64,000 nucleotides of DNA from Clostridium algidicarnis DSM 15099 (GCF_002934235.1 NZ_PTIS01000007.1:1-64000), one strand, 5' to 3'; positions 43,950 to 53,980 are shown, counted from the stretch's first letter. The notes: a model not told the origin generated them from the letters alone. Program-made: numbers and translations.

Positions 43950-44489
43950 ATGTTTAACTATACAGCAGATATAAGTGTACTTTCACATAACATAATTAGA
44001 GATAATATAAAGAATTTTGATATAGCTATAGATGCAACTTTAGGAAATGGAAAAGATACTGATTTTTTATCAAAATATTTTAAAAAGGTGTATTCTTTTG
44101 AAATACAACATATAGCCATAGAAAATTATAAAAATAAAGAGATGCAAAATGTGAATTTAATAGAAGAGTCTCATGAATTTATAGATAACACTATAAAGAG
44201 TAGTGTAGATTGCATAATTTACAACCTAGGATACTTGCCTGGAGGAGATAAAAATATTACTACTAACTGTAAGTCTACATTAATCAGTATAAAAAAAGGA
44301 CTTGAGCTATTAAAATCACAGGGTATTATGGCTATATCAATGTATAGTGGTCATGAAGAAGGAAAAAAGGAAAAGGAGGAGATACTAAAATATGCCTCTT
44401 CATTAGATAAATTAATATATGGTTCAATGCTTCATGAAACACTTAATCGAAATAACGCGCCCTCTCTTTTAATTATAGAAAAAAGATAA
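43950..44489 (+). CDS. mnmM: tRNA 5-aminomethyl-2-thiouridine-methyltransferase MnmM (YtqB family)
   Basis: A 179-residue class I methyltransferase. DATLGNGKDTDFLSKYF binds S-adenosylmethionine, and NLGYLPGGDK plus MYSGHEEGKKEKE are the YtqB signatures. The family finishes the mnm5s2U wobble modification of certain tRNAs. AAGGAG precedes ATG. Pairing with a pseudouridine synthase groups two RNA-modifying genes. Confidence 0.87.
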   Translation: MFNYTADISVLSHNIIRDNIKNFDIAIDATLGNGKDTDFLSKYFKKVYSFEIQHIAIENYKNKEMQNVNLIEESHEFIDNTIKSSVDCIIYNLGYLPGGDKNITTNCKSTLISIKKGLELLKSQGIMAISMYSGHEEGKKEKEEILKYASSLDKLIYGSMLHETLNRNNAPSLLIIEKR

Positions 44490-44622
44490 AGTTAAAAGTT
44501 AAAAGAAAAATAAAAATTTAACATTAAAATGATTTTGTTTATTGTTTAATTCTTCATTAAATGATAAAATGAAATAAATACTTCATTTTATTTTAAATGT
44601 GAAGAAAGGAACAGGAATACTT

Positions 44623-45501
44623 ATGGAAGATAATCAAGACTTGATGAGAACTATCCAAATGAAATTTCCAAGATTAAGTAAGGGTCAAAAACTAATAGCG
44701 GAATATATACTAAAGCATTATGATAAGGCAGCATTTATGACTGCAGCCAAACTTGGTTCTAGTGTTGGAGTAAGTGAATCTACTGTGGTTAGATTTGCAA
44801 ATGAACTTGGATTTAGTGGTTACCCAAACCTTCAAAAAGAATTACAAGAATTAATTAAAAATAAATTAACCACAGTACAAAGGATTGAACTTGCAAATGA
44901 TTTTATAAGTGAAGAAAATGCACTTAAAGGTGTATTAAAAGCTGATATAGAAAATATCAGAGCAACACTTGAAAAAATCAATCATAAAACCTTTGAAGAT
45001 GTAGTTAACAATATTTTTAATGCTAAAAGGATATACATTATAGGTCTTAGAAGCTCCACTGCCTTAGCTGAATTTTTAGGATTTTATCTAAATGTTATTT
45101 TAGATAATGTAAAAGTTGTAGGTAATGGTATTAGTGATATATTTGAACAAATAATAAGAGTTGGCGAAGGAGATTTAGTTATTGGTATAGGATTTCCAAG
45201 GTATGCTAATAGAACAATTGAATCTTTAGCCTATGCTCAAAGTAGAAACGCTAAAGTTGTTGCTATTACTGATAGCTTGCTATCACCATTAGCCTCACAA
45301 GCAGATTATACATTAATTGCTCAAAGTAATATGGCTTCATTTGTTGACTCTTTAGTTGCACCTTTAAGTGTCATTAATGCATTGATTATTGCTGTTGGAC
45401 TTAGAGAAAAAGAAAACATTTCCGATACTTACAACAGTTTAGAAAAAATATGGCAAGAGTATGAAGTATATTCTTATAAAAATATTGATGATAGATATTA
45501 A
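44623..45501 (+). CDS. RpiR/MurR family transcriptional regulator
   Basis: 292 residues: an N-terminal helix-turn-helix (LGSSVGVSESTVVRFANELGFSGYPNLQ) and a C-terminal SIS sugar-phosphate domain (IYIIGLRSSTALAEFLGFYL, GIGFPRYANRT). Such regulators respond to phosphosugars. No sugar operon adjoins, so the target is unknown. I chose ATG 44623 because AGGA lies 6 bases upstream. Confidence 0.9.
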   Translation: MEDNQDLMRTIQMKFPRLSKGQKLIAEYILKHYDKAAFMTAAKLGSSVGVSESTVVRFANELGFSGYPNLQKELQELIKNKLTTVQRIELANDFISEENALKGVLKADIENIRATLEKINHKTFEDVVNNIFNAKRIYIIGLRSSTALAEFLGFYLNVILDNVKVVGNGISDIFEQIIRVGEGDLVIGIGFPRYANRTIESLAYAQSRNAKVVAITDSLLSPLASQADYTLIAQSNMASFVDSLVAPLSVINALIIAVGLREKENISDTYNSLEKIWQEYEVYSYKNIDDRY

Positions 45502-45507
45502 ACTTAT

Positions 45508-45546
45508 AATCAAACCTTTATTTAAATAAAGGTTTGATTAATTTTA
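45508..45546 (+). terminator. Terminator after the RpiR gene
   Basis: Perfect palindromic AATCAAACCTTTATTT and complement, followed by AATTTTAAT. Confidence 0.8.
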
Positions 45547-45691
45547 ATATCAATAATTGCAAAGTTGAGAATCTTTATAATTAAAGAAGGAATAAGATGC
45601 TTCACATAGAATATAATACATTGTCAGAAAGTTTTATATTCAAAGATAATGTGACATGCAGAATTACATTCATTTTAGGGGGGTATTATTA

Positions 45692-47059
45692 ATGACAAAT
45701 GAAACATTAAGTCCTAAGAAGTATATTGAACAGGTAATTGTAAACGTTAAGAGTAGAAATGCTGGGGAACCAGAATTTATTCAAGCTGTAGAAGAAGTAT
45801 TAGAATCATTAGAACCTGTTTTAGAAAACCATCCAGAATATATAGAAGCTAATCTTCTAGAAAGATTTTGCGAACCTGAAAGACAAATAATGTTTAAGGT
45901 GCCTTGGGTAGATGATCAAGGTAAAGTAAATGTTAATCGTGGATTCAGAGTTCAATTTAATGGAGCTATAGGACCTTATAAGGGTGGACTAAGATTTCAT
46001 CCATCAGTTTATTTAGGAATTATAAAGTTTTTGGGTTTTGAGCAAGTGCTTAAAAATTCATTAACAGGACTTCCAATAGGTGGAGGTAAAGGTGGAGCTG
46101 ATTTTGATCCAAGAGGAAGATCTGACGGAGAAATTAGAAGATTCTGTGAGAGCTTCATGGTTGAGTTATATAGACACATAGGTCCTGATGTAGACGTTCC
46201 TGCAGGAGACCTTGGAGTTGGAGCAAAAGAAATAGGATATATGTATGGATATTATAAGAGAATTAAAGGCGCATTTGAAAATGGAGTTTTAACTGGTAAA
46301 GGCTTATCTTATGGTGGATGTATAGGTAGACCAGAAGCAACTGGAGCTGGTGTAACTTATTTTTGCGAGGAAATGTTAAAACATAATGGAACTACTATAA
46401 AAGGAAAAACAGTAGCTATCTCTGGATTTGGACAAGTTGCTTGGGGTGTTTGTAAAACAGTTGCAGAACTTGGTGGTAAAGTTATCACAATATCCGGACC
46501 AGATGGATATGTTTATGATAAAGATGGTGTTATAACAGAAGAAAAGATTAATTACTTATTAGAAATGAGAAATTCAGGAAGAGATAAAGCTCAAGACTAT
46601 GCTGATAAATTTGGTGCTAAGTTCTTCAAAGGTGAGAAACCATGGGGAACTAAAGCTGATATCATAATACCATGTGCTACTCAAAATGATATAAGTTTAG
46701 AGCATGCAAAACAAATAGTTGATAATGATATAAAATTTGTATGTGAAGCTGCTAATATGCCATGTACAAATGAAGCTCTTAAATATTTCTTAGAAAAAGG
46801 ATTAATAGTTGGACCAGCTAAAGCTGCTAATGCTGGAGGAGTTGCAGTATCAGCTCTTGAAATGGCACAAAATAGTATGAGACTTGCATGGACTGCTGAA
46901 GAGGTTGATGTTAAATTACATCACATAATGAAGGGTATCCATGACAATGCTATGAACGCAGCTGAATCTTGTGGATTCGGATATAATTTAGTAGCTGGTG
47001 CAAACATAGCTGGATTCTTAAAAGTAGCAGAAGCTATGATGCTTCAAGGAATTTACTAA
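45692..47059 (+). CDS. gdhA: NAD(P)-dependent glutamate dehydrogenase
   Basis: A 455-residue hexameric glutamate dehydrogenase interconverting glutamate with 2-oxoglutarate and ammonium. GGLRFHPSVYLGIIKFLGFEQ, PIGGGKGGADFDPRGRSDGE with the catalytic Lys, and PAGDLGVGAKEIGYMYGYYK are diagnostic. GFGQVAWG opens the Rossmann domain. ATG 45692 follows a GGGGGG site. The upstream in-frame ATG at 45656 lacks one. In amino-acid-fermenting clostridia it is a highly expressed central enzyme. Confidence 0.96.
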   Translation: MTNETLSPKKYIEQVIVNVKSRNAGEPEFIQAVEEVLESLEPVLENHPEYIEANLLERFCEPERQIMFKVPWVDDQGKVNVNRGFRVQFNGAIGPYKGGLRFHPSVYLGIIKFLGFEQVLKNSLTGLPIGGGKGGADFDPRGRSDGEIRRFCESFMVELYRHIGPDVDVPAGDLGVGAKEIGYMYGYYKRIKGAFENGVLTGKGLSYGGCIGRPEATGAGVTYFCEEMLKHNGTTIKGKTVAISGFGQVAWGVCKTVAELGGKVITISGPDGYVYDKDGVITEEKINYLLEMRNSGRDKAQDYADKFGAKFFKGEKPWGTKADIIIPCATQNDISLEHAKQIVDNDIKFVCEAANMPCTNEALKYFLEKGLIVGPAKAANAGGVAVSALEMAQNSMRLAWTAEEVDVKLHHIMKGIHDNAMNAAESCGFGYNLVAGANIAGFLKVAEAMMLQGIY

Positions 47060-47067
47060 AATATAAT

Positions 47068-47108
47068 AAAAAGCAGCTAAAACTCTTTGAGTTTTAGCTG
47101 CTTTTTTT
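47068..47108 (+). terminator. Terminator after gdhA
   Basis: Stem AAAAGCAGCTAAAACT / AGTTTTAGCTGCTTTT with a short loop and T7. Confidence 0.93.
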
Positions 47109-47207
47109 AGTTTTATTATAAAGTAGATAATTTATAAATTGACAAATATTTTATCAAAGTCTATCATTAAGCTAGTTAAATATAGTTATGAACTAGGAGT
47201 TGAACAT

Positions 47208-48431
47208 ATGAAAAAGGTTGTAGTAATAGGCGCAGGCCCTGCAGGGTTAATGGCCGCATTAAAAGCTTCCGAAAATAATACAGTTTATTTGATAGAAGCC
47301 AATGAAAAGATAGGGAAAAAATTATATATCACAGGCAAAGGAAGATGTAATGTTACAAACGCTAAGGACATAAGTGATTTTTTTGATTACATCCCTGGAA
47401 ATCCAGAATTCTTATATAGTTCCCTTTATACATTTAATAATTTAGATGTAATGAATTATTTAGAATCCTTAGGCGTACCTCTTAAAGTTGAAAGAGGGGA
47501 TAGGGTATTCCCAGCCTCAGATAAATCTTCTGATATAATTGCAGCTTTTAATAAAGAGCTCATACAAAAGAATATTAAAATAATTTTAAATTCAAAGGTT
47601 AAAGATTTTTTATATACCAATAAATCAATTACTTCAGTAGTTCTACAAAGTGGAGAAGAAATAAAAGCTGATAATTTTATATTGTGTACAGGAGGTGTAT
47701 CTTATCCGCAAACTGGATCTTCAGGTGATGGATATAGATTCGCAAAAAAACTTGGGCATAATATAATTAAAGCAAAGCCTTCTTTGGTTCCTATAGAAAT
47801 TAAAGAAGAATGGATAAAAGATCTTCAAGGACTTTCACTTAAAAATGTTGAACTAAGTGTAATTAAAAATAATAAAACGATTTTCAAAGAATTTGGTGAG
47901 ATGATATTTACACATTACGGTATCTCAGGACCTATAGTTTTAACCTCCAGTAGATACGTAAATAATAAGGAATCATATAAAATTAAAATAGACTTAAAAC
48001 CATCCTTAGATATTAGTACCTTAGATAATAGAGTCCAAAAAGATTTTATAAAATATATAAATAAGGATTTTAAAAATGCATTAATAGATCTATTACCAAG
48101 TAAACTTATAGATGTTATAATAATGCTTAGTGGGATTTCTCCTGAAAAAAAGGTAAACACAATTACAAGAGATGAGAGACGGAGTCTAGTTAACTTATTA
48201 AAAAATATAGAAGTTAATGTAAAGGGGTTAAGGTCAATAGATGAAGCTATTGTTACTGCAGGTGGTATTGATACTAAGGAAATAGATGCCTCTACAATGA
48301 AATCTAAGATTATAGACAACTTATATTTTGCAGGTGAGGTCATAGATGTAGATGCCTTTACTGGAGGTTATAATGTACAAATAGCTTTATCAACAGGGTA
48401 TCTTGCAGGAAGCAAAGTAGGTGAAGTTTAA
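47208..48431 (+). CDS. NAD(P)/FAD-dependent oxidoreductase, HI0933/BaiN family
   Basis: A 407-residue flavoprotein of the HI0933-like family. VIGAGPAGLMAALKA starts it, GKKLYITGKGRCNVTNAKD follows the FAD loop, LCTGGVSYPQTGSSGDGY is mid-protein and ITAGGID/FAGEVIDVDAFTGGYNVQ types close it. The physiological reaction is not established, though one gut homologue (BaiN) has been linked to bile acid reduction. ATG 47208 is chosen because AGGAG lies 9 bases upstream. It abuts aroH (TAATG). Confidence 0.9.
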   Translation: MKKVVVIGAGPAGLMAALKASENNTVYLIEANEKIGKKLYITGKGRCNVTNAKDISDFFDYIPGNPEFLYSSLYTFNNLDVMNYLESLGVPLKVERGDRVFPASDKSSDIIAAFNKELIQKNIKIILNSKVKDFLYTNKSITSVVLQSGEEIKADNFILCTGGVSYPQTGSSGDGYRFAKKLGHNIIKAKPSLVPIEIKEEWIKDLQGLSLKNVELSVIKNNKTIFKEFGEMIFTHYGISGPIVLTSSRYVNNKESYKIKIDLKPSLDISTLDNRVQKDFIKYINKDFKNALIDLLPSKLIDVIIMLSGISPEKKVNTITRDERRSLVNLLKNIEVNVKGLRSIDEAIVTAGGIDTKEIDASTMKSKIIDNLYFAGEVIDVDAFTGGYNVQIALSTGYLAGSKVGEV

Positions 48432-48802
48432 TGCTAGCAATTAGAGGTGCTACTACAATTGAAGATAATGAAAAAAAATATATAAAAGAATCAACTATAG
48501 AACTTATAGATACTATGATAAAAAAGAATAATCTTACAATAGATAAAATTATATCTATTGTATTTTCCTGTACAAAAGATATAACTAAGGATTATCCTGG
48601 AAAGTATCTTCGTGAAGCTCTAGGATTAACAAGTACTGCAATTATGCACTTTAATGAAATGGAAGTAGAAAAAGAAAAGTACCTACCGCTATGTATAAGG
48701 GTCCTTGTATTATACGATAGTCCTAAAGCTGATGTTAAAGATATCTATCCTATATACCTAAAAGGAGCTACAAACCTTAGACCAGATTTAAACAGAGTGT
48801 AA
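48431..48802 (+). CDS. aroH: Chorismate mutase, AroH type
   Basis: A 123-residue monofunctional chorismate mutase of the trimeric AroH class, converting chorismate to prephenate. IRGATTIEDN at the N-terminus holds the active-site Arg, IRVLVLYDS the second Arg and YLKGATNLRPDL the C-terminal tail. The ATG overlaps the previous stop by one base. This HI0933-aroH-cmk-ispH order is common in clostridia. Confidence 0.95.
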   Translation: MLAIRGATTIEDNEKKYIKESTIELIDTMIKKNNLTIDKIISIVFSCTKDITKDYPGKYLREALGLTSTAIMHFNEMEVEKEKYLPLCIRVLVLYDSPKADVKDIYPIYLKGATNLRPDLNRV

Positions 48803-48872
48803 CAAGTTTAAATTCTAAGTGTTTTAAAAATATAAACAGCAATTATTAATATAATAGAAAAGGGGAATTGTT

Positions 48873-49520
48873 TTGAGATTATCAGTAGCTATAGACGGGC
48901 CTGCAGGTGCAGGGAAAAGTACCATTGCTAAATTAATAGCAAAAAAGTTTAATCTTATGTATATAAATACAGGGGCTATGTATAGAGCTGTTACATTAAC
49001 TGCTATTACCAATAATATTAGTTCAAAAGATACTAAAACATTATGTAACTTAATAGATACCATGGATATGAACTTTAAAAACGATAGATTAATATTGAAT
49101 GGTAAAGACATAGAAGATGAAATAACGCATCCTAATATAAGTAAAAATGTATCTGAATTTGCAGCCTTACCTGAGGTTCGACAAATGTTAGTTAAATTGC
49201 AACAGGATATGTCAAAGCAATATGATGTAATCATGGATGGTAGAGATATAGGTACCGTGGTTCTTAAAAATTCACCCTTTAAATTCTTTCTTACAGCCTC
49301 TCCTTCTGAAAGAGCTAAGAGAAGATATATAGAATTAACTAACAAAGGTTTAAGTGTGGAATATGACGATATATTAGAAGATATATTAAAAAGAGACCAT
49401 CTAGATACTACAAGAGAGAGCGATCCTCTAAAAAAAGCAGAAGATGCTATAGAGATAGATACTACAGGTCTTGATATAGATGGTGTTGTAAATAAGATTT
49501 CTCAATATATAAAGTTTTAA
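48873..49520 (+). CDS. cmk: Cytidylate kinase
   Basis: The 215-residue kinase phosphorylates CMP and dCMP. Walker A is GPAGAGKST at about 9-17, NTGAMYRAV binds the nucleotide and IMDGRDIGTVVL is the CMP site. TTG is the start behind AGGGGAATTG. ispH starts 12 bases after the stop. Confidence 0.95.
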   Translation: MRLSVAIDGPAGAGKSTIAKLIAKKFNLMYINTGAMYRAVTLTAITNNISSKDTKTLCNLIDTMDMNFKNDRLILNGKDIEDEITHPNISKNVSEFAALPEVRQMLVKLQQDMSKQYDVIMDGRDIGTVVLKNSPFKFFLTASPSERAKRRYIELTNKGLSVEYDDILEDILKRDHLDTTRESDPLKKAEDAIEIDTTGLDIDGVVNKISQYIKF

Positions 49521-49532
49521 AAGGAGATAATA

Positions 49533-50390
49533 ATGGGTGCTAAAATAATAATATCAGAAAACTCAGGATTTTGCTTTGGAGTAAAAAGAGCTGTGGAAAA
49601 AGCCTTACTTACTCAAAAAGCCTTAAATAAGCCCATATATACACTAGGGCCTCTAATTCATAATGAAAGTGTTATAAGTCACCTTAAAGACCATAAAATA
49701 ACCCCTGTAGACATAGAGAACCTATCTTCCTTAAAAAAAGATGATACTATAATCATAAGATCTCATGGTATATCTAAAGATGTATATATAACGTTAAAAG
49801 AAAAGGAACTTAATATAGTGGATTTAACATGTCCATTTGTATCTCATATACAAAAAAAGGTTAATAAATATTATGAATTAGGTTACTCTATAATAATAGT
49901 TGGAGATCCGAATCATCCAGAAATCAAAGGTATTAATGGATGGTGTGATAATAATGCACTTGTATTTAAAAATGGTGATGTAACTAGCTCTTTACCTAAA
50001 AAGGTATGTATTGTAGCACAAACTACAGAAAAGCAAGAAAACTTTGAAAAGGTTATGTATGTAGTTTCTAAAGAGTGCAAAGAATTCTTAGCATTTAATA
50101 CTATATGCTCAGCTACAGAAACTAGGCAAAAAGACGCCTTTAATATTTCAAAAGAATCTGATAAGATGATAGTTATAGGTGGTAAGAATAGTTCTAATAC
50201 AAATAAGCTATATGAAATATGCAAATCAAACTGCAAAGATACCATACACATAGAAACAGCAAAAGAATTACCTTTTGACTTTTTTAAGGTGCCTGATTCT
50301 ACTGTTATAGGAATTACAGCAGGAGCCTCTACACCAAGCTTTGTTATAGATGAGGTACTAAATAAAATCAGTGAAGAAAAACATCTTTAA
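49533..50390 (+). CDS. ispH: 4-hydroxy-3-methylbut-2-enyl diphosphate reductase
   Basis: 285 residues; the last enzyme of the MEP isoprenoid pathway. Cluster cysteines are in SGFCFGVKRAV, LTCPFVSHI and TICSATETRQ. The C-terminal GASTPSFVIDEVLNKI is usual. Many clostridia fuse ispH to ribosomal protein S1; here the gene stops at the normal length with no S1 domain. AAGGAG precedes ATG. Confidence 0.95.
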   Translation: MGAKIIISENSGFCFGVKRAVEKALLTQKALNKPIYTLGPLIHNESVISHLKDHKITPVDIENLSSLKKDDTIIIRSHGISKDVYITLKEKELNIVDLTCPFVSHIQKKVNKYYELGYSIIIVGDPNHPEIKGINGWCDNNALVFKNGDVTSSLPKKVCIVAQTTEKQENFEKVMYVVSKECKEFLAFNTICSATETRQKDAFNISKESDKMIVIGGKNSSNTNKLYEICKSNCKDTIHIETAKELPFDFFKVPDSTVIGITAGASTPSFVIDEVLNKISEEKHL

Positions 50391-50446
50391 TCTTAAATAT
50401 CACTGTGAATATTTAACCTCTAATTTTAAAATACTTTCAAATAATA

Positions 50447-50488
50447 AAACCTCATTAAGATGGATTGCTATAATTCTTAATGAGGTTT
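50447..50488 (+). terminator. Terminator after ispH
   Basis: A perfect 13-14-bp stem AAACCTCATTAAGA with its complement and a 14-base loop. The T run is short. Confidence 0.75.
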
Positions 50489-50562
50489 CACCATTTATGT
50501 CATAAAATATTAATATATAAGTATATTTATATAGATTATAATATTCTTATGAGGTGAGATAA

Positions 50563-51612
50563 TTGTTAGAAGACTCTTCTAATAGTAATATTAAGATATG
50601 GCCTAAAGAAAAGAAAATGATAGAACAATCTATGAATCAATATGGATTCAATATTATAGAGGTGCAAAAGGTGAGAAGTGCCTATAAAGTTATATGTGAA
50701 GAAGGCACCTATTGTTTAAAACGGATGAAAAGTGGCAGATATAAAGTAAAAAACGGATTTATATTAGTGCAAGAGCTAAATAAAATAGGATTTAAAAAGG
50801 TAGCAAAATACATTAAAACTAAAGATGGCTATAACTATGTTAAGTATAGTAAATACATCCTCTATTTAACGGAGTGGATAGATGGTAAAGAATGCAGTAT
50901 AGATACTACCCTAGATGCCGCTGAATGTGCTTTACTGCTAGCAGAGTTTCATAATGCAGTAGAAAAGATAGATATATCTAATCTTAAAATAAAAAACAAT
51001 TTAAAAAACTGGCCAAAGGTATTTTTAGAAAATCTTTCTGATCTTGAATATTACAAAAGGATAATAGAACGTAAAAGACTTATAAATGAATTTGATAAAA
51101 CTTATCTTAAATATATAGATATTTTATACCAAAGGGGAATGCTTTCATTAAATATACTTCAAAATTCTGAGTACTATGCTGTATCAAAAAAAGCAGAATA
51201 TAACAAAACCTTATGTCATGATAGTTTTTATTATCAAAATATTTTAAAAGCTGAAGATAGTTATTATATTGTAGATCTAGATAGTATAATCATAGATTTA
51301 GAAGTTAATGATTTAGGAAAGTACATAAGAAGAATTATGCATAAAAGTGAATTTAAATGGGACTTTAATAAGGCAAAACCTATAATAGAATCTTATGTAG
51401 AAGAGAGACCCCTTACGAAAGAAGAATTAGAAATAATGCTCGCCCTAATTATATTTCCTCACAAGTTTTGGAAGCTTGGCAAAAAAAGATATGTAAAGCA
51501 TAAAAATTATAGTGAAATGAAATATATGAAAAAGTTAGATAAAATAATACAATATATAGACATTCAAGAACTGTTTATAAATGACTACCTAGAGTATATA
51601 GAATCTATGTAG
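50563..51612 (+). CDS. CotS family spore-coat kinase-like protein
   Basis: 349 residues of an aminoglycoside-phosphotransferase-like fold. YKVICEEGTYCLKRMK holds the small-lobe Lys, LTEWIDGKEC is the hinge, LCHDSFYYQNIL replaces the HxD catalytic loop and YIVDLDSIIIDLEVNDLGKYIRR is the DxD segment. CotS/YtaA/YsxE-type proteins sit in the spore coat; kinase activity is unproven. TTG start behind GAGGTGAG. It stands alone between terminators, so a mother-cell promoter is likely but not identified. Confidence 0.88.
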   Translation: MLEDSSNSNIKIWPKEKKMIEQSMNQYGFNIIEVQKVRSAYKVICEEGTYCLKRMKSGRYKVKNGFILVQELNKIGFKKVAKYIKTKDGYNYVKYSKYILYLTEWIDGKECSIDTTLDAAECALLLAEFHNAVEKIDISNLKIKNNLKNWPKVFLENLSDLEYYKRIIERKRLINEFDKTYLKYIDILYQRGMLSLNILQNSEYYAVSKKAEYNKTLCHDSFYYQNILKAEDSYYIVDLDSIIIDLEVNDLGKYIRRIMHKSEFKWDFNKAKPIIESYVEERPLTKEELEIMLALIIFPHKFWKLGKKRYVKHKNYSEMKYMKKLDKIIQYIDIQELFINDYLEYIESM

Positions 51613-51694
51613 TTACATTATAATTTATTGACTTAAATTGAACCATGTATTATACTAATTTTGTTAAATAATTAAGGATGATGACGAGGTAATT

Positions 51695-52567
51695 ATGTAT
51701 AACTCTGTTAAACTTTCAGGAAAGAATTATGATATATTTAAAAACATGTTAAAAGACTCTAAAGAATTTAATGAATTAAATAAAGACTACCATTTCCATT
51801 ACAATAGTTATAATACTTTTGAAAAGATTCATATGAAATCTTCTACTTTATTGCTTAAAGATGATACGGGTTATATTGGATATATGTGGTATAGCCAGTA
51901 TGAAAGACATGATTATGTTATAAATGATATGTGGATTGATAAATCTTCTAATGTTGTTTCTATTAATAATTATATAAGTAATTTTAAAAAAGATTATAAC
52001 TTATTATATGAGTGTAAAAAAAACAATTACAACTATGAATTATTGGAATGTTTAGGATTTATTAAAGTTGAATCAAATAAAAATTTAACAATAAACTTAG
52101 ATAGTCCTTTTGAATTTAATATTTCAAAAGACTTAAATTTTGAGATACTTAAAGAGGGGAGTCAAGAATCTTTAAGATGCTTTATTCAAAATAGTATATT
52201 CCAAAATAAAGATAGAACACCTCTTATAGTTGAAGATATAATATTCGATGAAAATCAAGATTATTATCTTAAATCTTGCAGTGTATTTTTAAAGTATCAA
52301 AATAATTATATAGGTTATGGTCAACTAATTTTAGACAATGATGAGGTAACCATAGTTAACTTTGGTCTTATACCAAACTTTAGAGGTAAAGGCTATAGTA
52401 AGATTCTTTTAAAAAAGTTATTAAACATAGCTTTAGAGAAAGGTTATGAAAGAGTATCTATAAAGGTTTTAGAAGACAATCTAAAAGCTATAAGTTTGTA
52501 TAAAAGCATTGGGTTTACATTTAAAGAAGAGATTTCAACCTGGGGATTTAATCATACTGTGATTTAA
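51695..52567 (+). CDS. GNAT family N-acetyltransferase, two-domain
   Basis: 290 residues with a C-terminal GNAT domain (about 150-285). Its acetyl-CoA loop is FRGKGYSKILLKKLLNIALEKG, followed by VSIKVLEDNLKAISLYKSIGF. The N-terminal half looks like a degenerate second GNAT domain (YIGYMWYSQYERHDYVINDMW). The substrate is unknown. A start at ATG 51695 with GACGAGG upstream is modest. Confidence 0.85.
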   Translation: MYNSVKLSGKNYDIFKNMLKDSKEFNELNKDYHFHYNSYNTFEKIHMKSSTLLLKDDTGYIGYMWYSQYERHDYVINDMWIDKSSNVVSINNYISNFKKDYNLLYECKKNNYNYELLECLGFIKVESNKNLTINLDSPFEFNISKDLNFEILKEGSQESLRCFIQNSIFQNKDRTPLIVEDIIFDENQDYYLKSCSVFLKYQNNYIGYGQLILDNDEVTIVNFGLIPNFRGKGYSKILLKKLLNIALEKGYERVSIKVLEDNLKAISLYKSIGFTFKEEISTWGFNHTVI

Positions 52568-52615
52568 AAAAATGGCAATGTTTTCAACAAGAAACAAAAT
52601 ATTTCAAAGTTATTT

Positions 52616-52652
52616 TTTGACTAACTATCTTTTTCGAAAGTAGTTAGTCAAA
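52616..52652 (+). terminator. Hairpin after the GNAT gene
   Basis: TTGACTAACTA pairs with TAGTTAGTCAA around CTTTTTCGAAAG, 50 bp after the stop. There is no T tract. Confidence 0.5.
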
Positions 52653-52665
52653 CTATAGTGATAAT

Positions 52666-52694
52666 AAAAAGGAGGGTGTACACCCTCCTTTTTA
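52666..52694. terminator. Bidirectional terminator (28-bp palindrome)
   Basis: A perfect 28-bp palindrome from AAAAAGGAGGGTG to CACCCTCCTTTTT, A-flanked on one side and T-flanked on the other. It sits between convergent genes and overlaps the last bases before the aminotransferase stop. Confidence 0.9.
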
Positions 52695-53888
52695 TTAAAA
52701 AATACTTTTATATTTTTCTAATCCTTTAGATAATATCATCATGGCTTCTTTTAGCTCATCAGAATTTATACAATAAGATATTCTAATTTCATTTTTCCCA
52801 AGTGAAGGCGTTGCATAGAACCCTTCTGCTGGAGCTACCATTACTGTTTTATTATCATATTCAAAATCTGTTAGCATCCATTTAGAAAAATGTTCAGCAT
52901 CTTCAATAGGAAGCTTTACAATTACATAAAAAGCTCCTGTTGGTTTCTCACAAATCACACCTGGTATAACACTTAGATTATCATATAGTATATTTCTTCT
53001 ATTTTCATACTCTTTTGTAACTCTTGAAAAGTATTCTTTAGGAGTATTAATCAAACTAGCGGCGCCGACCTGTTCTAAGGTTGGAACACAAAGCCTTGAT
53101 TGACACAATTTAAGTATTTGGTTTATAAGCTCTTTATTCTTAGAAGCTACTAAACCGATTCTAGCACCACAAGCACTATATCTCTTAGATATACTATCTA
53201 TTAAGATAACTCTATCTAAGATATCAGTCATGTAGAGTGCAGAAGTGTATTTTAGATTATCATATACGAATTCTCTGTAAACCTCATCAGCAATTAAGTA
53301 TATGTCTTTCTCCTTAGCTATATCAGACAACATTCTTACCTCATCATAGGTATAAACAACCCCTGTAGGATTACCTGGGTTTGATATTAATATAGCTTTA
53401 GTTTTAGGTGTTATTTTTTTTAATATTTCCTCTTTTTTAGGTAGGTGAAATCCCTCTTCTGCTCTAGTTAAAAAAGGTACTACTTTAACTCCCGCAGCTT
53501 CACTAAACCCATTATAATTAGTATAAAAGGGCTCTGGAATTATAATTTCATCACCAATATCACATATTGCCATCATAGCAAATAATAGAGCCTCACTACC
53601 ACCATTAGTTATTAATATTTCGTCCTTTTCAAAGTTTATATCCCACTGTTTATAATACTTAATAAAACTATCAATTAATATGTCCATTCCTTGAGAGTTA
53701 GTATATTTTAGTACTGTTTCTTTAAAATTTGCAATAGATTCGAAGAATAATTCCGGTGTTTCAATATCTGGTTGACCGATGTTTAAATGAAATACCTTTT
53801 TACCTTTAATTATAGCATCATTTGCATAAGGAGTAAGTTTACGAATAGGAGAAAATTGCATTGACTGGATTCTTTCAGAAAATATCAT
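52695..53888 (-). CDS. PLP-dependent class I aminotransferase
   Basis: A 397-residue aspartate-aminotransferase fold. NIGQPDIETPE, ISNPGNPTGVVYTYDE, LIADEVYREFVYD and the Schiff-base Lys in SISKRYSACGARIG are all present, with the substrate Arg in EIRISYC. The amino acid used is not certain; aspartate, alanine or aromatic residues are all possible. AGGAGG precedes ATG. Confidence 0.92.
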   Translation of the reverse strand: MIFSERIQSMQFSPIRKLTPYANDAIIKGKKVFHLNIGQPDIETPELFFESIANFKETVLKYTNSQGMDILIDSFIKYYKQWDINFEKDEILITNGGSEALLFAMMAICDIGDEIIIPEPFYTNYNGFSEAAGVKVVPFLTRAEEGFHLPKKEEILKKITPKTKAILISNPGNPTGVVYTYDEVRMLSDIAKEKDIYLIADEVYREFVYDNLKYTSALYMTDILDRVILIDSISKRYSACGARIGLVASKNKELINQILKLCQSRLCVPTLEQVGAASLINTPKEYFSRVTKEYENRRNILYDNLSVIPGVICEKPTGAFYVIVKLPIEDAEHFSKWMLTDFEYDNKTVMVAPAEGFYATPSLGKNEIRISYCINSDELKEAMMILSKGLEKYKSIF

Positions 53889-53923
53889 ATAATAACCTCC
53901 TTTTAAATTAGAAAATTATTTAA

Positions 53924-53968
53924 TTAAAAGGCCCTTCCCATAAATTTAATCTACAGGAAAGGCCTATA
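53924..53968 (-). terminator. Terminator of the downstream aminotransferase (minus strand)
   Basis: On the minus strand AGGCCTTTCC pairs with GGAAGGGCCTTTT and runs into a T/A-rich tail, 13 bp past the stop at 53981. Confidence 0.75.
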
Positions 53969-53980
53969 AATTACTATAAA

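Noticed and set aside
52666-52694. 28-bp perfect palindrome as a protein-binding operator
   Set aside because: Its place between convergent genes and its A and T flanks fit a bidirectional terminator better.
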